Below, one piece after another: positions 25,541 to 34,600 of a stretch of DNA of 64,000 nt. Under the pieces are notes generated by a model. It worked only from the letters and a program-made list of their open reading frames with translations. It ran no database searches and was not told where the DNA came from. Within the stretch, counting starts at the first letter, position 1; each line of letters opens with the position of its first letter. This stretch comes from Kiloniella laminariae DSM 19542 (GTDB taxonomy: Bacteria > Pseudomonadota > Alphaproteobacteria > Kiloniellales > Kiloniellaceae). The stretch lies in the NCBI RefSeq assembly GCF_000374005.1, contig NZ_KB893134.1:115730-179729 (forward strand), given 5' to 3'. The translations under genes were made by a program, and so were the position numbers.

Positions 25541-25569
25541 ACGCGGCATCAAAAATATTGATACCGCGT
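25541..25569 (-). terminator. Intrinsic terminator after fxsA
   Basis: A 12 bp stem (ACGCGGCATCAA with TTGATACCGCGT, one G-U pair in minus-strand RNA) is followed on the minus strand by TTTATTTT. It lies 40 bp beyond the fxsA stop. Confidence 0.82.
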
Positions 25570-25609
25570 GATTCGTTTTTTTCATAGAAAACTGTTATCT
25601 AGTGGCCAA

Positions 25610-26119
25610 TTATTTAAGGCGATCGGGATTTTGTTCTGCCCCGTCTTTGGTTACATCCTGATAATCGCCATCGATAACCGTGTCGTCGCCTTTGTTCCAG
25701 CTGCCAGCCTGGGTCGGACCTTGAGGGCCTGATCCCTGACGATAAAAGCTCTGTTGCTGAATACCGGCGAAGATTTTCTGCCCGAGGGTGTTGCGCAGGA
25801 GTTCGCGCACAGGGGGGAGCAACAGGCTGAAACCTATACTGTCGGTAACAAAGCCAGGGGTGAGCAGCAGGGCACCGGCAGCAAGCAGACAAAGGCCGTC
25901 AAAAAGTTCCTGGGCCGGGATTGCCCCTTGATTCAATTGGGTTTGTGCGCGGGCAAGTGTGGCAAGCCCCTGTCTTTTCAGCATCCAGGTCCCGATCACC
26001 GCAGTCAGAATGATGAGGCCGATGGTACTCCAGAGACCGATCTGGTCGCCGACCTGGATCAGGACGGCAATTTCCAGCAGCGGAATCCCGATAAAAAGAA
26101 AAAGGAAAACAATTCCCAT
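25610..26119 (-). CDS. fxsA: FxsA family membrane protein
   Basis: The 169-residue protein has the family pattern: an N-terminal hydrophobic helix (IVFLFLFIGIPLLEIAVLIQVG), a second one (IGLIILTAVIGTWMLKRQG) and a third near residues 85-110 (LLAAGALLLTPGFVTDSIGF). In E. coli, FxsA overproduction relieves phage T7 exclusion; the native role is unclear. The C-terminal tail is Gly/Gln-rich. It is divergent from the timA gene, as in other alphaproteobacteria. Confidence 0.92.
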   Translation of the reverse strand: MGIVFLFLFIGIPLLEIAVLIQVGDQIGLWSTIGLIILTAVIGTWMLKRQGLATLARAQTQLNQGAIPAQELFDGLCLLAAGALLLTPGFVTDSIGFSLLLPPVRELLRNTLGQKIFAGIQQQSFYRQGSGPQGPTQAGSWNKGDDTVIDGDYQDVTKDGAEQNPDRLK

Positions 26120-26234
26120 ACTTGCTCTTTCTTAAGCAGTTGCTTATTTAAAGTAGGTAAGATGACTATGAATATAGGGGCTGTACGGGCCTCTAGCCAG
26201 TAGTTGGTCAATATTTATTGGAACATAATCACCT

Positions 26235-26996
26235 ATGGGTAACGGTTTCCCGGTTCTTGAAATAATCCTCCTCGCAGCTGTTGCGGTTTTTCTGGTCTTG
26301 CGTCTTCGCAGCACCCTGGGAAAACGCACCGGGTTTGAAAAGAGACCCGGCCAGGACTCTTTTGTTGATGACCAGAGTTCCAAGGACAATGTCGTTAACT
26401 TGCCTCCGCGCGGGCGTCCGCAGGAAAAAGACAGCGCCTTTGCTGATTCTTCTGGTGATTCACAACGCGAACCGGTCAAGGAAGTGCATGCCAGCTCTCT
26501 GCATGGTGGCAAGATGGCCGATGATATTCTGCCAGCGGATTCTGCACTGGCAGCAGGCTTGTCCGAGATCGAGAAGCAGGATCGCAGTTTTAATTCAAAA
26601 GAGTTTGTCCAGGGGGCCGGAACCGCTTTTGAAATGATTGTGTCGGCTTATGCCTCTGGTGACAAGAATACCCTGAGGGATTTGCTGGCGGATGAGGTCT
26701 ATCGGGACTTTCAAACGGCGATTGATGACCGGGAAGCGGCAAACCAGACCCATGAGACTGTCCTGGTCGGTATTTCCGATGCGGACATTGTCGATGCTGA
26801 AATGCGGGGTCGTTACGCTGTTGTCACGGTGAAATTTGTCTCGCAGCAGGTGAACGTAACCCGGGATGCCGACGGCAGTGTCGTCGAGGGAGATTCCAAT
26901 CACGTGGCCAAGGTCACTGATATCTGGAGCTTTGCCCGCGATACCCGGAACAAAAACCCAAATTGGCTACTGGTCGAAACCCGCAGCCCCAACTAG
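26235..26996 (+). CDS. timA: Tim44-like adaptor protein (TimA family)
   Basis: The 253-residue protein has one N-terminal transmembrane helix (FPVLEIILLAAVAVFLVLRL), a charged linker and a C-terminal Tim44-like domain (residues about 110-253, including FVQGAGTAFEMIVSAYASGD, WSFARDTRNKNPNWLLVET). Its mitochondrial relative tethers mtHsp70 at the import channel; bacterial members sit at the inner membrane with uncertain partners. It is followed by mltA. Confidence 0.9.
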   Translation: MGNGFPVLEIILLAAVAVFLVLRLRSTLGKRTGFEKRPGQDSFVDDQSSKDNVVNLPPRGRPQEKDSAFADSSGDSQREPVKEVHASSLHGGKMADDILPADSALAAGLSEIEKQDRSFNSKEFVQGAGTAFEMIVSAYASGDKNTLRDLLADEVYRDFQTAIDDREAANQTHETVLVGISDADIVDAEMRGRYAVVTVKFVSQQVNVTRDADGSVVEGDSNHVAKVTDIWSFARDTRNKNPNWLLVETRSPN

Positions 26997-27054
26997 ACTT
27001 CCCGGAACTGCTTTTCCAATCCGAAGACAAGAGCGTTGCTCTGGGGGGATTCCG

Positions 27055-28338
27055 TTGTCGGCTGCTGATTATTCTTTTCCACCAAAATCCGTTATTTCGA
27101 TGATGACTTCCAGCGTTGTTTCCGGCGCTGGCTGGGCACGCCGGGCCAGCCTGATCCTGGTTGTTCTTGGCCTTGCTGCCTGTGAACAGAAAGACCAGGT
27201 AACTCCGCCTTCCTCCGGGGCTGCCCAGGAAGACAAGCTTTCCCTCTTCCGGGTTGACTATTCGGCCCTGCCGGGCTGGCAGGATGACCAGACGCAGGAA
27301 GCCTACCCGGCCCTGGTCCGAAGCTGTGAACGCTTTCAGCGCTGGCCGGACAGCAAGGCTGTCGGCCCCGATGCCGTGGCAGGCACAGCCGCAGACTGGA
27401 AACCGCTTTGCCATTCTCTGACGGGCTTTATGGCGAGCGCCGGGAACAAAAGGGATTTCTCGATCTGGCTGGAAGAAAATCTTGTTCCCTATCAGGTTTA
27501 CAACAACGACAATACCGAGGGCACCTTTACCGGCTATTATGAAGCCGAGCTCAAGGGATCACTGCTTCGCGACGAAACTTATAAATATCCGCTCTATGGC
27601 CTGCCGCAGGATCTGGTCTCGGTCAAGCTGAGCGATTTTGATGAAGAGCTCAAGGGAACGGTTCTGGCCGGACGCGTGGAAGGCAACCGTCTGCTTCCCT
27701 ATCATGACCGGATCGAGATCGAAAAAGGTGTTCTGGATAATAAGGCTGTAGAAGTACTCTGGGCTGATGACCCTGTTGATGTTTTCTTTCTGCATATTCA
27801 GGGCTCCGGCATGGTCACCCTGCCCGATGGCCAGGTCATCCGGGTTGGCTATGCCGGCAACAACGGGCACAAATTTTATGCCATTGGCCGGGCACTGATT
27901 GATGAAAAGGTGCTGCCAAAAGACCAGGTTTCCATGCAGTCGATCCGGGACTGGTTGCGCGCCAACCCGGAGCAGGCGCAAGAGATTATGAACCGGAACA
28001 AGCGCTTTATCTTTTTCCGCAAGATCGAGGGAGACGGCCCGATCGGAGCGATGGGGGTTGCCTTGACCCCTGCCCGATCGCTGGCGGTTGACCCTCGCTA
28101 TATGCCGCTGGGGGTGCCTTTGTGGCTCGACACCACCTGGCCGGGCTCTGACAGGCCGCTGCAACGGCTGATGGTCGCCCAGGACACCGGCAGCGCCATT
28201 CGCGGACCAATCCGGGGAGATTTTTTCTGGGGGCCAGGTGAGGCTGCGCTGGCGCAGGCAGGCGGGATGAAACAAAGGGGCAGCTATTATCTGCTGTTGC
28301 CAAAATCTGTTGCGGAAAGAAGAGACGCCACAGGTTAA
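27055..28338 (+). CDS. mltA: Membrane-bound lytic murein transglycosylase A (lipoprotein)
   Basis: MltA cleaves peptidoglycan glycan strands to 1,6-anhydro-muropeptides at the outer membrane. A lipoprotein signal is visible (SLILVVLGLAAC), then the MltA barrel with GTFTGYYEAELKGS and a C-terminal 3D domain including VAQDTGSAIRGPIRGDFFWG, whose Asp residues are catalytic. The TTG at 27055 has GGGGGGA five bases upstream and is preferred (427 residues); an ATG at 27100 without a Shine-Dalgarno is the alternative. The open frame back to 26866 overlaps timA and is rejected. Confidence 0.93.
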   Translation: MSAADYSFPPKSVISMMTSSVVSGAGWARRASLILVVLGLAACEQKDQVTPPSSGAAQEDKLSLFRVDYSALPGWQDDQTQEAYPALVRSCERFQRWPDSKAVGPDAVAGTAADWKPLCHSLTGFMASAGNKRDFSIWLEENLVPYQVYNNDNTEGTFTGYYEAELKGSLLRDETYKYPLYGLPQDLVSVKLSDFDEELKGTVLAGRVEGNRLLPYHDRIEIEKGVLDNKAVEVLWADDPVDVFFLHIQGSGMVTLPDGQVIRVGYAGNNGHKFYAIGRALIDEKVLPKDQVSMQSIRDWLRANPEQAQEIMNRNKRFIFFRKIEGDGPIGAMGVALTPARSLAVDPRYMPLGVPLWLDTTWPGSDRPLQRLMVAQDTGSAIRGPIRGDFFWGPGEAALAQAGGMKQRGSYYLLLPKSVAERRDATG

Positions 28339-28558
28339 GAATACAGGCGGTTCAACAAGTTGTGCCATTTTTCCGGGTAAGATTTCCGGATAAAGGGGCT
28401 TGCCAAATCAGGACAGGTTTATTACCCCGAGCGCCTTGAGATTGAATTACCTGTAGATCTACCATCGGGGACATTGGTGTTTGTGAACTGTTTCCTGCTG
28501 GCATCAAGGGTTCAATCATCGTCACAACGTTTGCGTTAATAACTTGTTGGAACCCCCG

Positions 28559-29287
28559 ATGACGGAAAGATGCCCTGACGAAAATGGATGGTTAAGTTCA
28601 GCCAATGCCTGGATTGACCGGATGGGAGAGGAAGGTGACTTCGCCCGAAAATATATTCTCGATCACCTGATGATTCCACGAATACTGAATGAGAAACCGG
28701 CAAATATGCTGGATATTGGATGTGGTGAAGGCCGATTTTGCCGTGTGATCGGTGAGCAGAATGTTGAGGTGACCGGCATTGATCCGGTCGATTCCTTCAT
28801 TAATCATGCAAAAAGCCGTGATCCAAGGGGCAACTATCAGTGCTGTTTTGCAGAAAGCTTACCTTTTGCAGATGAGAGCTTTGATCTGGTTGTGTTTTAT
28901 CTGAGCTTGATTGACATCACCGATTTGCAGGCTGCCATTCGAGAAGCCACCCGGGTTTTGAGGCCAAATGGCAGGGTATTGATTGCGAATCTGACAAGCT
29001 TTACCACTTCAAATGGAACGACCGGCAGTGTTATTGGTCGGGATGGAAAAGTGTATTATCCTCTTGGTTCCTATCTGGAAGAACGTGCCAACTGGTTTGA
29101 GTGGGGAGGCTTACGTATTCGGAACTGGCATCGTCCCTTGTCCACATATATCTCATCATTACTTGATGCAGGCCTGGTATTGACCTATTTCGATGAGCCA
29201 AAGCCAATTGGCGGCCCGCATGATAGTGTAGAAAAGTATAATAAGGTGCCTTTTGTCATGATGATGGAGTGGAAGAAGCCTCTCTGA
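28559..29287 (+). CDS. Class I SAM-dependent methyltransferase
   Basis: The 242-residue protein has motif I MLDIGCGEGRFCRVIG at about residue 48, an acidic residue ending strand 2 (VTGIDPVDSFI) and ESLPFADESFDLVVFYLSLI, the methyltransferase-11 pattern. The substrate is not evident. It sits between mltA and smr, which usually adjoin, so it seems to be a lineage insertion. The ATG at 28559 is preferred over a TTG five codons upstream. Confidence 0.85.
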   Translation: MTERCPDENGWLSSANAWIDRMGEEGDFARKYILDHLMIPRILNEKPANMLDIGCGEGRFCRVIGEQNVEVTGIDPVDSFINHAKSRDPRGNYQCCFAESLPFADESFDLVVFYLSLIDITDLQAAIREATRVLRPNGRVLIANLTSFTTSNGTTGSVIGRDGKVYYPLGSYLEERANWFEWGGLRIRNWHRPLSTYISSLLDAGLVLTYFDEPKPIGGPHDSVEKYNKVPFVMMMEWKKPL

Positions 29288-29384
29288 GTCTTAAGAAACT
29301 CTGGTCAGACCTTGATAGGAGGTTTATGACCGGGGCAACATTTATTTCTTTGGCTCTTTTGATAGAAGCCCTTGGTAAAATTCT

Positions 29385-30101
29385 GTGGCAAGAAAAAACA
29401 AATCCAGATCAATCAAAGCTCCTAGCAGTCAGAAGAGTTCCGCTGTTACGGCGGAGCCTTCTGCGAGATCTGGTGAGGGGTTAAAGTCGCAGGCCAAAGC
29501 CGTCTCAGGGACTCGATCTGAAAAAAAAGCACCAGGTGAAACAGGCCTTTGGCGGATGGTGTCAAAAACGGTCAAGCCCCTGGAGCAGAGGGATTACTTT
29601 GTTTTTGGCCGCACACTGCCCCAACCCTGGAGTGATCAGGATTCAGCCAGTTCCGATCTGGATAACACGGCTGAAGAAATTCCCTTCAAGGCCTATCGTT
29701 CTGCGCCCAGTCAGATCCGGCCCAGTAAATTTCCCAAACAGACTTCGGCCCTGTCACATGGCCAGGTTCATGACATGGACCGCCGGCAGGCGGAGCGTTT
29801 TACCAAGGGAAAACTGCCGCTGGAGGCGGTGCTGGATCTTCACGGTCAGACCCAGCAACAGGCACAGGCTTCGCTTGAACGTTTTGTTGCCAGCTGCCGG
29901 GCCCGGGATCTGCGCAATGTCCTGGTAATTACCGGCAAGGGGTCAGGCCCGCATTCCCAGGGAGTCCTGAAAGCCATGGTCCCGCGCTGGCTGAACGAAG
30001 AGCCCAACCGCAGTGCTATCCTTGCCTTCAGTCACGCCAAACATCACCATGGCGGCAGCGGGGCGTTATATGTTCTCTTGAAAAGAACGCGGGAAAGTTA
30101 G
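29385..30101 (+). CDS. Smr domain-containing protein
   Basis: The 238 residues comprise a basic, low-complexity N-terminal half and a C-terminal Smr (small MutS-related) domain from about residue 140: LDLHGQTQQQAQASLERFV, then VLVITGKGSGPHSQGVLK, RWLNE and SHAKHHHGGSGALYVLLKR. Smr domains are often nucleases; this alphaproteobacterial form follows mltA in conserved order. The start is a GTG at 29385. Function beyond nucleic-acid binding is uncertain. Confidence 0.9.
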   Translation: MARKNKSRSIKAPSSQKSSAVTAEPSARSGEGLKSQAKAVSGTRSEKKAPGETGLWRMVSKTVKPLEQRDYFVFGRTLPQPWSDQDSASSDLDNTAEEIPFKAYRSAPSQIRPSKFPKQTSALSHGQVHDMDRRQAERFTKGKLPLEAVLDLHGQTQQQAQASLERFVASCRARDLRNVLVITGKGSGPHSQGVLKAMVPRWLNEEPNRSAILAFSHAKHHHGGSGALYVLLKRTRES

Positions 30102-30192
30102 AGACTGTCCCTCCTTTGGCCCATTCTTTTGGCTCTTCCCGCCCCTGTTCAGGTTTTGTCCTGACCACCTGAAAATATTTAGTACTGTTGAT

Positions 30193-30591
30193 ATGACCCC
30201 CTTTGGACAGAAACTTCGCGAGATCCGCGCCGAACGTCAGCTGACCATGAAAGAAATGGCCAAGGGGCTGGGTGTCTCTTCCGCCTATCTATCATCGGTG
30301 GAACACGGGCATCGGGGACAGCCGAGCCGACGCTTTGTCCACCGGGTTTGCCAGTATCTGAATATCATCTGGGATGACGCCGAAGAACTGGAGGCGCTGG
30401 CAATTCGTTCGGACCCGAAGGTTTCGGTCAATACCGCCGGGCTGGCCCCCAAGGCGACCTATCTTGCCAACTGTCTTGCCGAAAAAATCGCCGGACTTAC
30501 GGATGAGCAGATCGAAGCCATGCTGGACATTCTGGGGGTGGAGAGCGAGCCTGTGCCGGGTGAGAAGTTCGGGGATGACAAGCAGGGCTAG
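30193..30591 (+). CDS. XRE-family helix-turn-helix regulator
   Basis: The 132-residue protein has a Cro/CI-type helix-turn-helix in its first 60 residues (GQKLREIRAERQLTMKEMAK, then GVSSAYLSSVEHGHRGQPS) and a helical C-terminus (LTDEQIEAMLDILG). Similar proteins follow smr in related alphaproteobacteria. No ligand domain is seen. It is convergent with the hslVU operon. Confidence 0.85.
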   Translation: MTPFGQKLREIRAERQLTMKEMAKGLGVSSAYLSSVEHGHRGQPSRRFVHRVCQYLNIIWDDAEELEALAIRSDPKVSVNTAGLAPKATYLANCLAEKIAGLTDEQIEAMLDILGVESEPVPGEKFGDDKQG

Positions 30592-30605
30592 CGGAAGAGA
30601 AGCCT

Positions 30606-30629
30606 GCAGATGATCTAGCAGATGATCTA
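30606..30629. repeat. Two 12 bp direct repeats after the XRE gene
   Basis: GCAGATGATCTA occurs twice in tandem, with a partial third copy (GCAAGATGAT). It lies 15 bp beyond the XRE stop and before the terminator hairpin. Confidence 0.75.
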
Positions 30630-30646
30630 GCAAGATGATAAAGAAT

Positions 30647-30685
30647 CAGGAGGTGTCCGGACAGGCTTGTCCCGGACACCTCCTG
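30647..30685. terminator. Hairpin between the XRE and DUF1737 genes
   Basis: A perfect 14 bp stem (CAGGAGGTGTCCGG with CCGGACACCTCCTG) lies between convergent genes. T tracts on either side are short, so it may be a terminator of moderate strength or an mRNA-stabilising stem. Confidence 0.7.
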
Positions 30686-30702
30686 TATAGCTTTCTACAG
30701 CT

Positions 30703-30879
30703 TTATGATGCTTTTGTATCTTCCGGCCAGACAACAGCCTGCCCACAGATAACCTCGGTGCCATTGAAGGTCAGCGAGGGTGAGCCATAGAGCTGGTACC
30801 CGTCGCTCAGGGCCTGTGAAACCCTTTTGCAAAACTGGTCGTCGTCCCTGCCGGTAATAAAGCGATAGCGCTGCTTCAT
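30703..30879 (-). CDS. DUF1737-family small protein
   Basis: A 58-residue protein, MKQRYRFITGRDDDQF then CKRVSQALSDGYQLYGSPSL and TFNGTEVICGQAVVWPE. This is the pattern of DUF1737 proteins, small soluble proteins of unknown role. Its ATG has GGAGGA six bases upstream, and that Shine-Dalgarno lies next to the hslU stop codon, 15 bp away, so it is the third gene of the hslV-hslU operon. The reading frame is short enough to be missed by length-filtered gene calling. Confidence 0.82.
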   Translation of the reverse strand: MKQRYRFITGRDDDQFCKRVSQALSDGYQLYGSPSLTFNGTEVICGQAVVWPEDTKAS

Positions 30880-30894
30880 CTACAGTCCTCCGAA

Positions 30895-32229
30895 CTAGAG
30901 AATAAATTTGGACAGATCGGTGTCTTTGGCCAGGCTTGAGACCCGTTCCGCGACCAGTTCTGCGGTTATGACCACAGACTCTCCGCCCCTGTCCGTGGCG
31001 GTGAAGGAGATTTCCTCCAGCAGTTTTTCCAGCACGGTGTGCAGACGGCGGGCGCCGATGTTTTCCACCGAACTGTTGATCTCGGCGGCAAGATCCGCCA
31101 GGGCATCGATCGATGCGTCCTCAAAGGAAAGTGTCAGATCTTCTGTACCCATCAGGGCAACATATTGTTTGATCAGACTGTTTTCCGGCTCGGTCAGAAT
31201 ACGTTTCATGTCATCGCGTGTCAGCGCATTGAGTTCGACCCGGATTGGCAGACGGCCCTGGAGTTCGGGCAGCATGTCCGAAGGCTTGGAGAGGTGGAAC
31301 GCGCCGGAAGCAATGAAAAGGATATGATCGGTTTTGACCGCGCCGTGTTTGGTGCTGACGGTGGTGCCCTCGATCAGCGGCAGAAGATCGCGCTGTACCC
31401 CTTCGCGGCTGACATCGCCGCCACTGCGTTCGGAGCGAATGGTGATCTTGTCGATCTCGTCGAGGAAGACAATACCGTTCTGTTCCACATTGCGGATGGC
31501 TTCGCCGACAATACTTTCCTCGTCGAGCAGCTTGTCGCTTTCTTCGGCCATCAGCAGATCATAGGATTCTTCAACCTTGACCCGGCGCTTCTTGGTTTTC
31601 TGACCAAAGCTCTTGCCAAAGATATCACCGAGATTGAGCATGCCCATGCTGGCGCCGGGCATGCCGGGAATATCCATGGTCGGCATCTGCATGCCGCTGT
31701 GGTCGACGACCTCGATCTCGATTTCCTTGTCTTTCAGCTGGCCTTCGCGCAGCATCTTGCGGAATTTCTGGCGGGTTTCCTCGCTCGCACCTTCGCCGAC
31801 CAGTGCATCGAGAACCCGGTTCTCGGCGTTCAGCTCGGCCTTGGCCACAACCGACTTGCGCTGGTTTTCCCGCGCCAGCAGGATCGAGGTATCGACCAGG
31901 TCCCGGATGATCTGTTCAACATCGCGGCCAACATAACCGACTTCAGTGAATTTGGTGGCTTCTACCTTGAGGAAAGGCGCATTGGCCAGCTTGGCAAGGC
32001 GGCGGGCGATTTCAGTTTTACCCACGCCGGTGGGGCCGATCATGAGGATGTTTTTTGGCAGTACTTCCTCGCGCATTTCCTCGGGAAGCTGCTGTCGACG
32101 CCAGCGGTTGCGCAGGGCAATGGCCACGGCGCGCTTGGCCTCGTTCTGGCCGACGATATAACGATCCAGTTCCGAAACGATTTCCCGGGGGCTGAAGGCA
32201 CTGGCGTGCTGGGGGGCGAGTTCTGTCAT
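30895..32229 (-). CDS. hslU: ATP-dependent protease ATPase subunit HslU
   Basis: HslU (ClpY) is the AAA+ unfoldase that feeds substrates to the HslV peptidase. N-terminal [23 protein letters not shown], Walker [16 protein letters not shown], the Walker B region GIVFLDEID and the sensor [12 protein letters not shown] are present in 444 residues; the intermediate I-domain spans about 110-240. It follows hslV by 78 bp. Confidence 0.97.
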   Translation of the reverse strand: MTELAPQHASAFSPREIVSELDRYIVGQNEAKRAVAIALRNRWRRQQLPEEMREEVLPKNILMIGPTGVGKTEIARRLAKLANAPFLKVEATKFTEVGYVGRDVEQIIRDLVDTSILLARENQRKSVVAKAELNAENRVLDALVGEGASEETRQKFRKMLREGQLKDKEIEIEVVDHSGMQMPTMDIPGMPGASMGMLNLGDIFGKSFGQKTKKRRVKVEESYDLLMAEESDKLLDEESIVGEAIRNVEQNGIVFLDEIDKITIRSERSGGDVSREGVQRDLLPLIEGTTVSTKHGAVKTDHILFIASGAFHLSKPSDMLPELQGRLPIRVELNALTRDDMKRILTEPENSLIKQYVALMGTEDLTLSFEDASIDALADLAAEINSSVENIGARRLHTVLEKLLEEISFTATDRGGESVVITAELVAERVSSLAKDTDLSKFIL

Positions 32230-32307
32230 AATTTACCGCTCGAATTTTTTGAGGTCGTGGCTTTTTAATGGCCTGTCTGGCCAGGGACCTATCTGGTCAG
32301 GGATTGC

Positions 32308-32871
32308 TTATTTTGCTTTGGTGGCGATGCTTTCAACCGTCAGGTTGCTGTTGGTATAGACACAGATATCAGCGGCAATACCCAAGGATTTCCGGGCGAT
32401 TGCCTCTGCTTCCAGGCCGTCAATATCGATCAGAGCCCGTGCAGCAGACAGGGCGAAGGAACCACCGGAGCCAATACCCATCAAGCCGTCTTCAGGTTCC
32501 AGTACATCGCCGTTCCCGGTCAGGATCAGCGAGGTATCGGCATCGGCAACCACCATCATGGCCTCGAGTCGACGCAGATAACGATCGGTACGCCAGTCCT
32601 TGGCCAGTTCAACACAGGCCCGGGTCAGCTGGCCCGGATAGGTTTCAAGCTTGGCTTCGAGACGTTCAAAAAGGGTGAAGGCATCAGCTGTCGCCCCGGC
32701 AAAACCGGCAATGACATCGCCTTTTCCCAGCCGTCGGACCTTGCGGGCATTTGCCTTGATAACAGTGTTGCCAAGGCTGACCTGGCCGTCACCGGCAATG
32801 ACCACCTTGTTCCCTTTGCGGACGGAAAGAATTGTCGTGCCGCGCCATTTGATTGGATCGTGTTCAGACAT
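32308..32871 (-). CDS. hslV: ATP-dependent protease peptidase subunit HslV
   Basis: HslV is the proteasome-like threonine peptidase. The propeptide [11 protein letters not shown] precedes [20 protein letters not shown], where the first Thr becomes the catalytic N-terminus. The chosen ATG at 32871 gives the normal 187-residue length; the longer open frame to 33006 is rejected, although the ATG lacks an obvious Shine-Dalgarno. It is divergent from hisB, as in many alphaproteobacteria. Confidence 0.96.
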   Translation of the reverse strand: MSEHDPIKWRGTTILSVRKGNKVVIAGDGQVSLGNTVIKANARKVRRLGKGDVIAGFAGATADAFTLFERLEAKLETYPGQLTRACVELAKDWRTDRYLRRLEAMMVVADADTSLILTGNGDVLEPEDGLMGIGSGGSFALSAARALIDIDGLEAEAIARKSLGIAADICVYTNSNLTVESIATKAK

Positions 32872-33298
32872 GGTTTTGAAATGGTCCGTTCGTTGTGTCA
32901 CTTCAAGAGAGGATGCCTTGAAAGTAGGGATTCTTTTCGGGATTGCGATGAAGTTTTTTGATTCTTCTTCTCCCTCCCTGGCTCCCTCTTTTGAAAAGCT
33001 CGTCAATTTCTGCTTCTGTCATACAGATTTGCCCCGGATATGACAACGGGCGGAAGGGAGGCAGCAGTCGCTGTTGCTGTACGGTACTGGTGGCGGTGCT
33101 GGAGACGGTACTGGTGAAGCATCCGCGGGACAGGGTTATTCAGGACAAGTATTATTGAATCATCTCTGGAACGAAGGCCGCTGACCTGCTACAAAAGCCG
33201 CGGCTTTTCTGACAAAACAGAAGGTCAGTCGTCTATACAATTCCCGTTTGCATCCCTGAGTGTGGTGCTTTCGGTCCAGTTATTGGGAAGGACAGCCC
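32872..33298. other. Intergenic region between hslV and hisB
   Basis: A 427-base spacer between divergent operons with no convincing gene. It holds a 12 bp triplicate repeat (33081-33116) and a perfect 16 bp palindrome AAAAGCCGCGGCTTTT at 33193-33208, about 90 bp before hisB. Promoters for both operons must lie here. No sigma-32 or CIRCE element was recognised. Confidence 0.6.
33081..33116. repeat. Three 12 bp tandem repeats upstream of hisB
   Basis: ACGGTACTGGTG appears at 33081 and 33105, with a diverged copy GCGGTGCTGGAG between them, giving three contiguous 12 bp units. The role is unknown. Confidence 0.7.
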
Positions 33299-33886
33299 GT
33301 GCGGCAGGCAAGCATAGAGCGCAACACCAACGAAACGCAGATTACAGCGACCATTAACCTGGATGGCAGCGGCAAGTACGATGTCGAAACCGGTGTTGGA
33401 TTCCTCGACCATATGATCGAGCAGCTTTCCCGTCATTCCCTGATGGATATTACCCTGCGTGCCAAGGGCGACCTGCACATCGATTTTCACCACACCACGG
33501 AAGATTCCGGGATTGCGCTGGGTCAAGCTTTCAAACAGGCTCTGGGCGACAGAAAAGGCATCAAGCGTTATGGGTCCTGTTTGCTGCCAATGGACGAAGC
33601 CCTGAGCCGGGTGGCGCTGGATCTGTCCAACCGTCCCTATCTGGTCTGGAATGTCGAGTTTGATCGCGACAAGATTGGTGACATGGATACCGAGCTGTTT
33701 CGTGAATGGTTCCAGGCCTTTGCTTTTAATGCGGGCATGACCCTGCATGTGGATCAGCTGCATGGCTTCAACAATCACCATATCATCGAGTCCTGTTTCA
33801 AGGCTCTGGCCCGGTCGATCCGCGAGGCGATCGAGATCGATCCGCGCAAAGCCGATGAAGTGCCGTCGACCAAAGGTGTGCTCTGA
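33299..33886 (+). CDS. hisB: Imidazoleglycerol-phosphate dehydratase
   Basis: HisB dehydrates imidazole-glycerol phosphate in histidine synthesis. The metal-binding repeats [14 protein letters not shown] and [15 protein letters not shown] are clear, and [13 protein letters not shown] is present. The GTG at 33299 has GGAAGGA six bases upstream and yields the standard monofunctional 195-residue enzyme. It heads the hisB-hisH-GNAT-hisA-hisF-hisE operon. Confidence 0.96.
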   Translation: MRQASIERNTNETQITATINLDGSGKYDVETGVGFLDHMIEQLSRHSLMDITLRAKGDLHIDFHHTTEDSGIALGQAFKQALGDRKGIKRYGSCLLPMDEALSRVALDLSNRPYLVWNVEFDRDKIGDMDTELFREWFQAFAFNAGMTLHVDQLHGFNNHHIIESCFKALARSIREAIEIDPRKADEVPSTKGVL

Positions 33887-33956
33887 TCTGGTCGCGCCCA
33901 CCCGGGTGGCAGAACAGGGCATAAAGTGAGAGAAGAAACTTGATGAGGTGCATTCC

Positions 33957-34598
33957 ATGACGCTGGCGATCATTGATTATGGATCGGGCAATCTGCGTTC
34001 CGCCGCCAAGGCGTTTGAACGCTCAGCCCGGGAAGCTGGGCTGACGACTACTGTTCTGGTGACCGCTGACCCCGAAGCCGTACGTCAGGCTGATCATATT
34101 GTCTTGCCGGGTGTCGGTGCCTTTGCCGATTGCTGGCAGGGTCTCAATGCGGCAGAAGGTATGGTTGAGGTCCTGCGCGAGTCCGTTTTGCAACAGGGCA
34201 AACCCTTTATGGGGGTTTGCGTCGGCATGCAGCTGATGGCCTCGGTTGGTCGCGAATATCGCGATTGTGAAGGTCTGGGCTGGATTCCTGGCGAAGTGGT
34301 GAAAATGGACCCGGAAGACCAACGCCTGAAGATCCCGCATATGGGCTGGAATGAGCTGAATATTCGTCGTCCTCATCCGGTGCTGGATGGTTTGGATAAC
34401 GGGACGCATGTTTACTTTGTCCACAGCTATCACTATATCCCGGAGAACAGCGACCATATTCTGGCCCAGGTTGACTATGGGGATGCCCTCACCGCCGTTA
34501 TTGGCCGCGATAATATGATCGGGACCCAGTTTCACCCTGAAAAAAGTCAGTCTGCCGGGCTGAACCTATTTAGCAACTTCCTGAAGTGGAAACCCTGA
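33957..34598 (+). CDS. hisH: Imidazole glycerol phosphate synthase, glutaminase subunit
   Basis: HisH hydrolyses glutamine and channels ammonia to HisF. The N-terminus is TLAIIDYGSGNLRSAAKAF; the nucleophile lies in FMGVCVGMQLM and the catalytic His-Glu in TQFHPEKSQ. The ATG at 33957 has GAGGTG six bases upstream, better than the GTG three codons earlier. 213 residues. Confidence 0.96.
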   Translation: MTLAIIDYGSGNLRSAAKAFERSAREAGLTTTVLVTADPEAVRQADHIVLPGVGAFADCWQGLNAAEGMVEVLRESVLQQGKPFMGVCVGMQLMASVGREYRDCEGLGWIPGEVVKMDPEDQRLKIPHMGWNELNIRRPHPVLDGLDNGTHVYFVHSYHYIPENSDHILAQVDYGDALTAVIGRDNMIGTQFHPEKSQSAGLNLFSNFLKWKP

Positions 34599-34600
34599 AC

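Noticed and set aside
27559-28368. A 269-codon minus-strand frame
   Set aside because: It is opposite the mltA gene; no motif, no ribosome site.
31039-32268. A 409-codon open frame on the plus strand
   Set aside because: It lies fully opposite hslU, which has all its family motifs; the frame reflects codon bias and has no recognisable domains.
32958-33158. A small plus-strand frame between hslV and hisB
   Set aside because: It is low-complexity, has no ribosome site or family features, and contains the 12 bp repeat.
33233-33973. A 246-codon minus-strand frame
   Set aside because: It is the complement of hisB, which is a clear gene.
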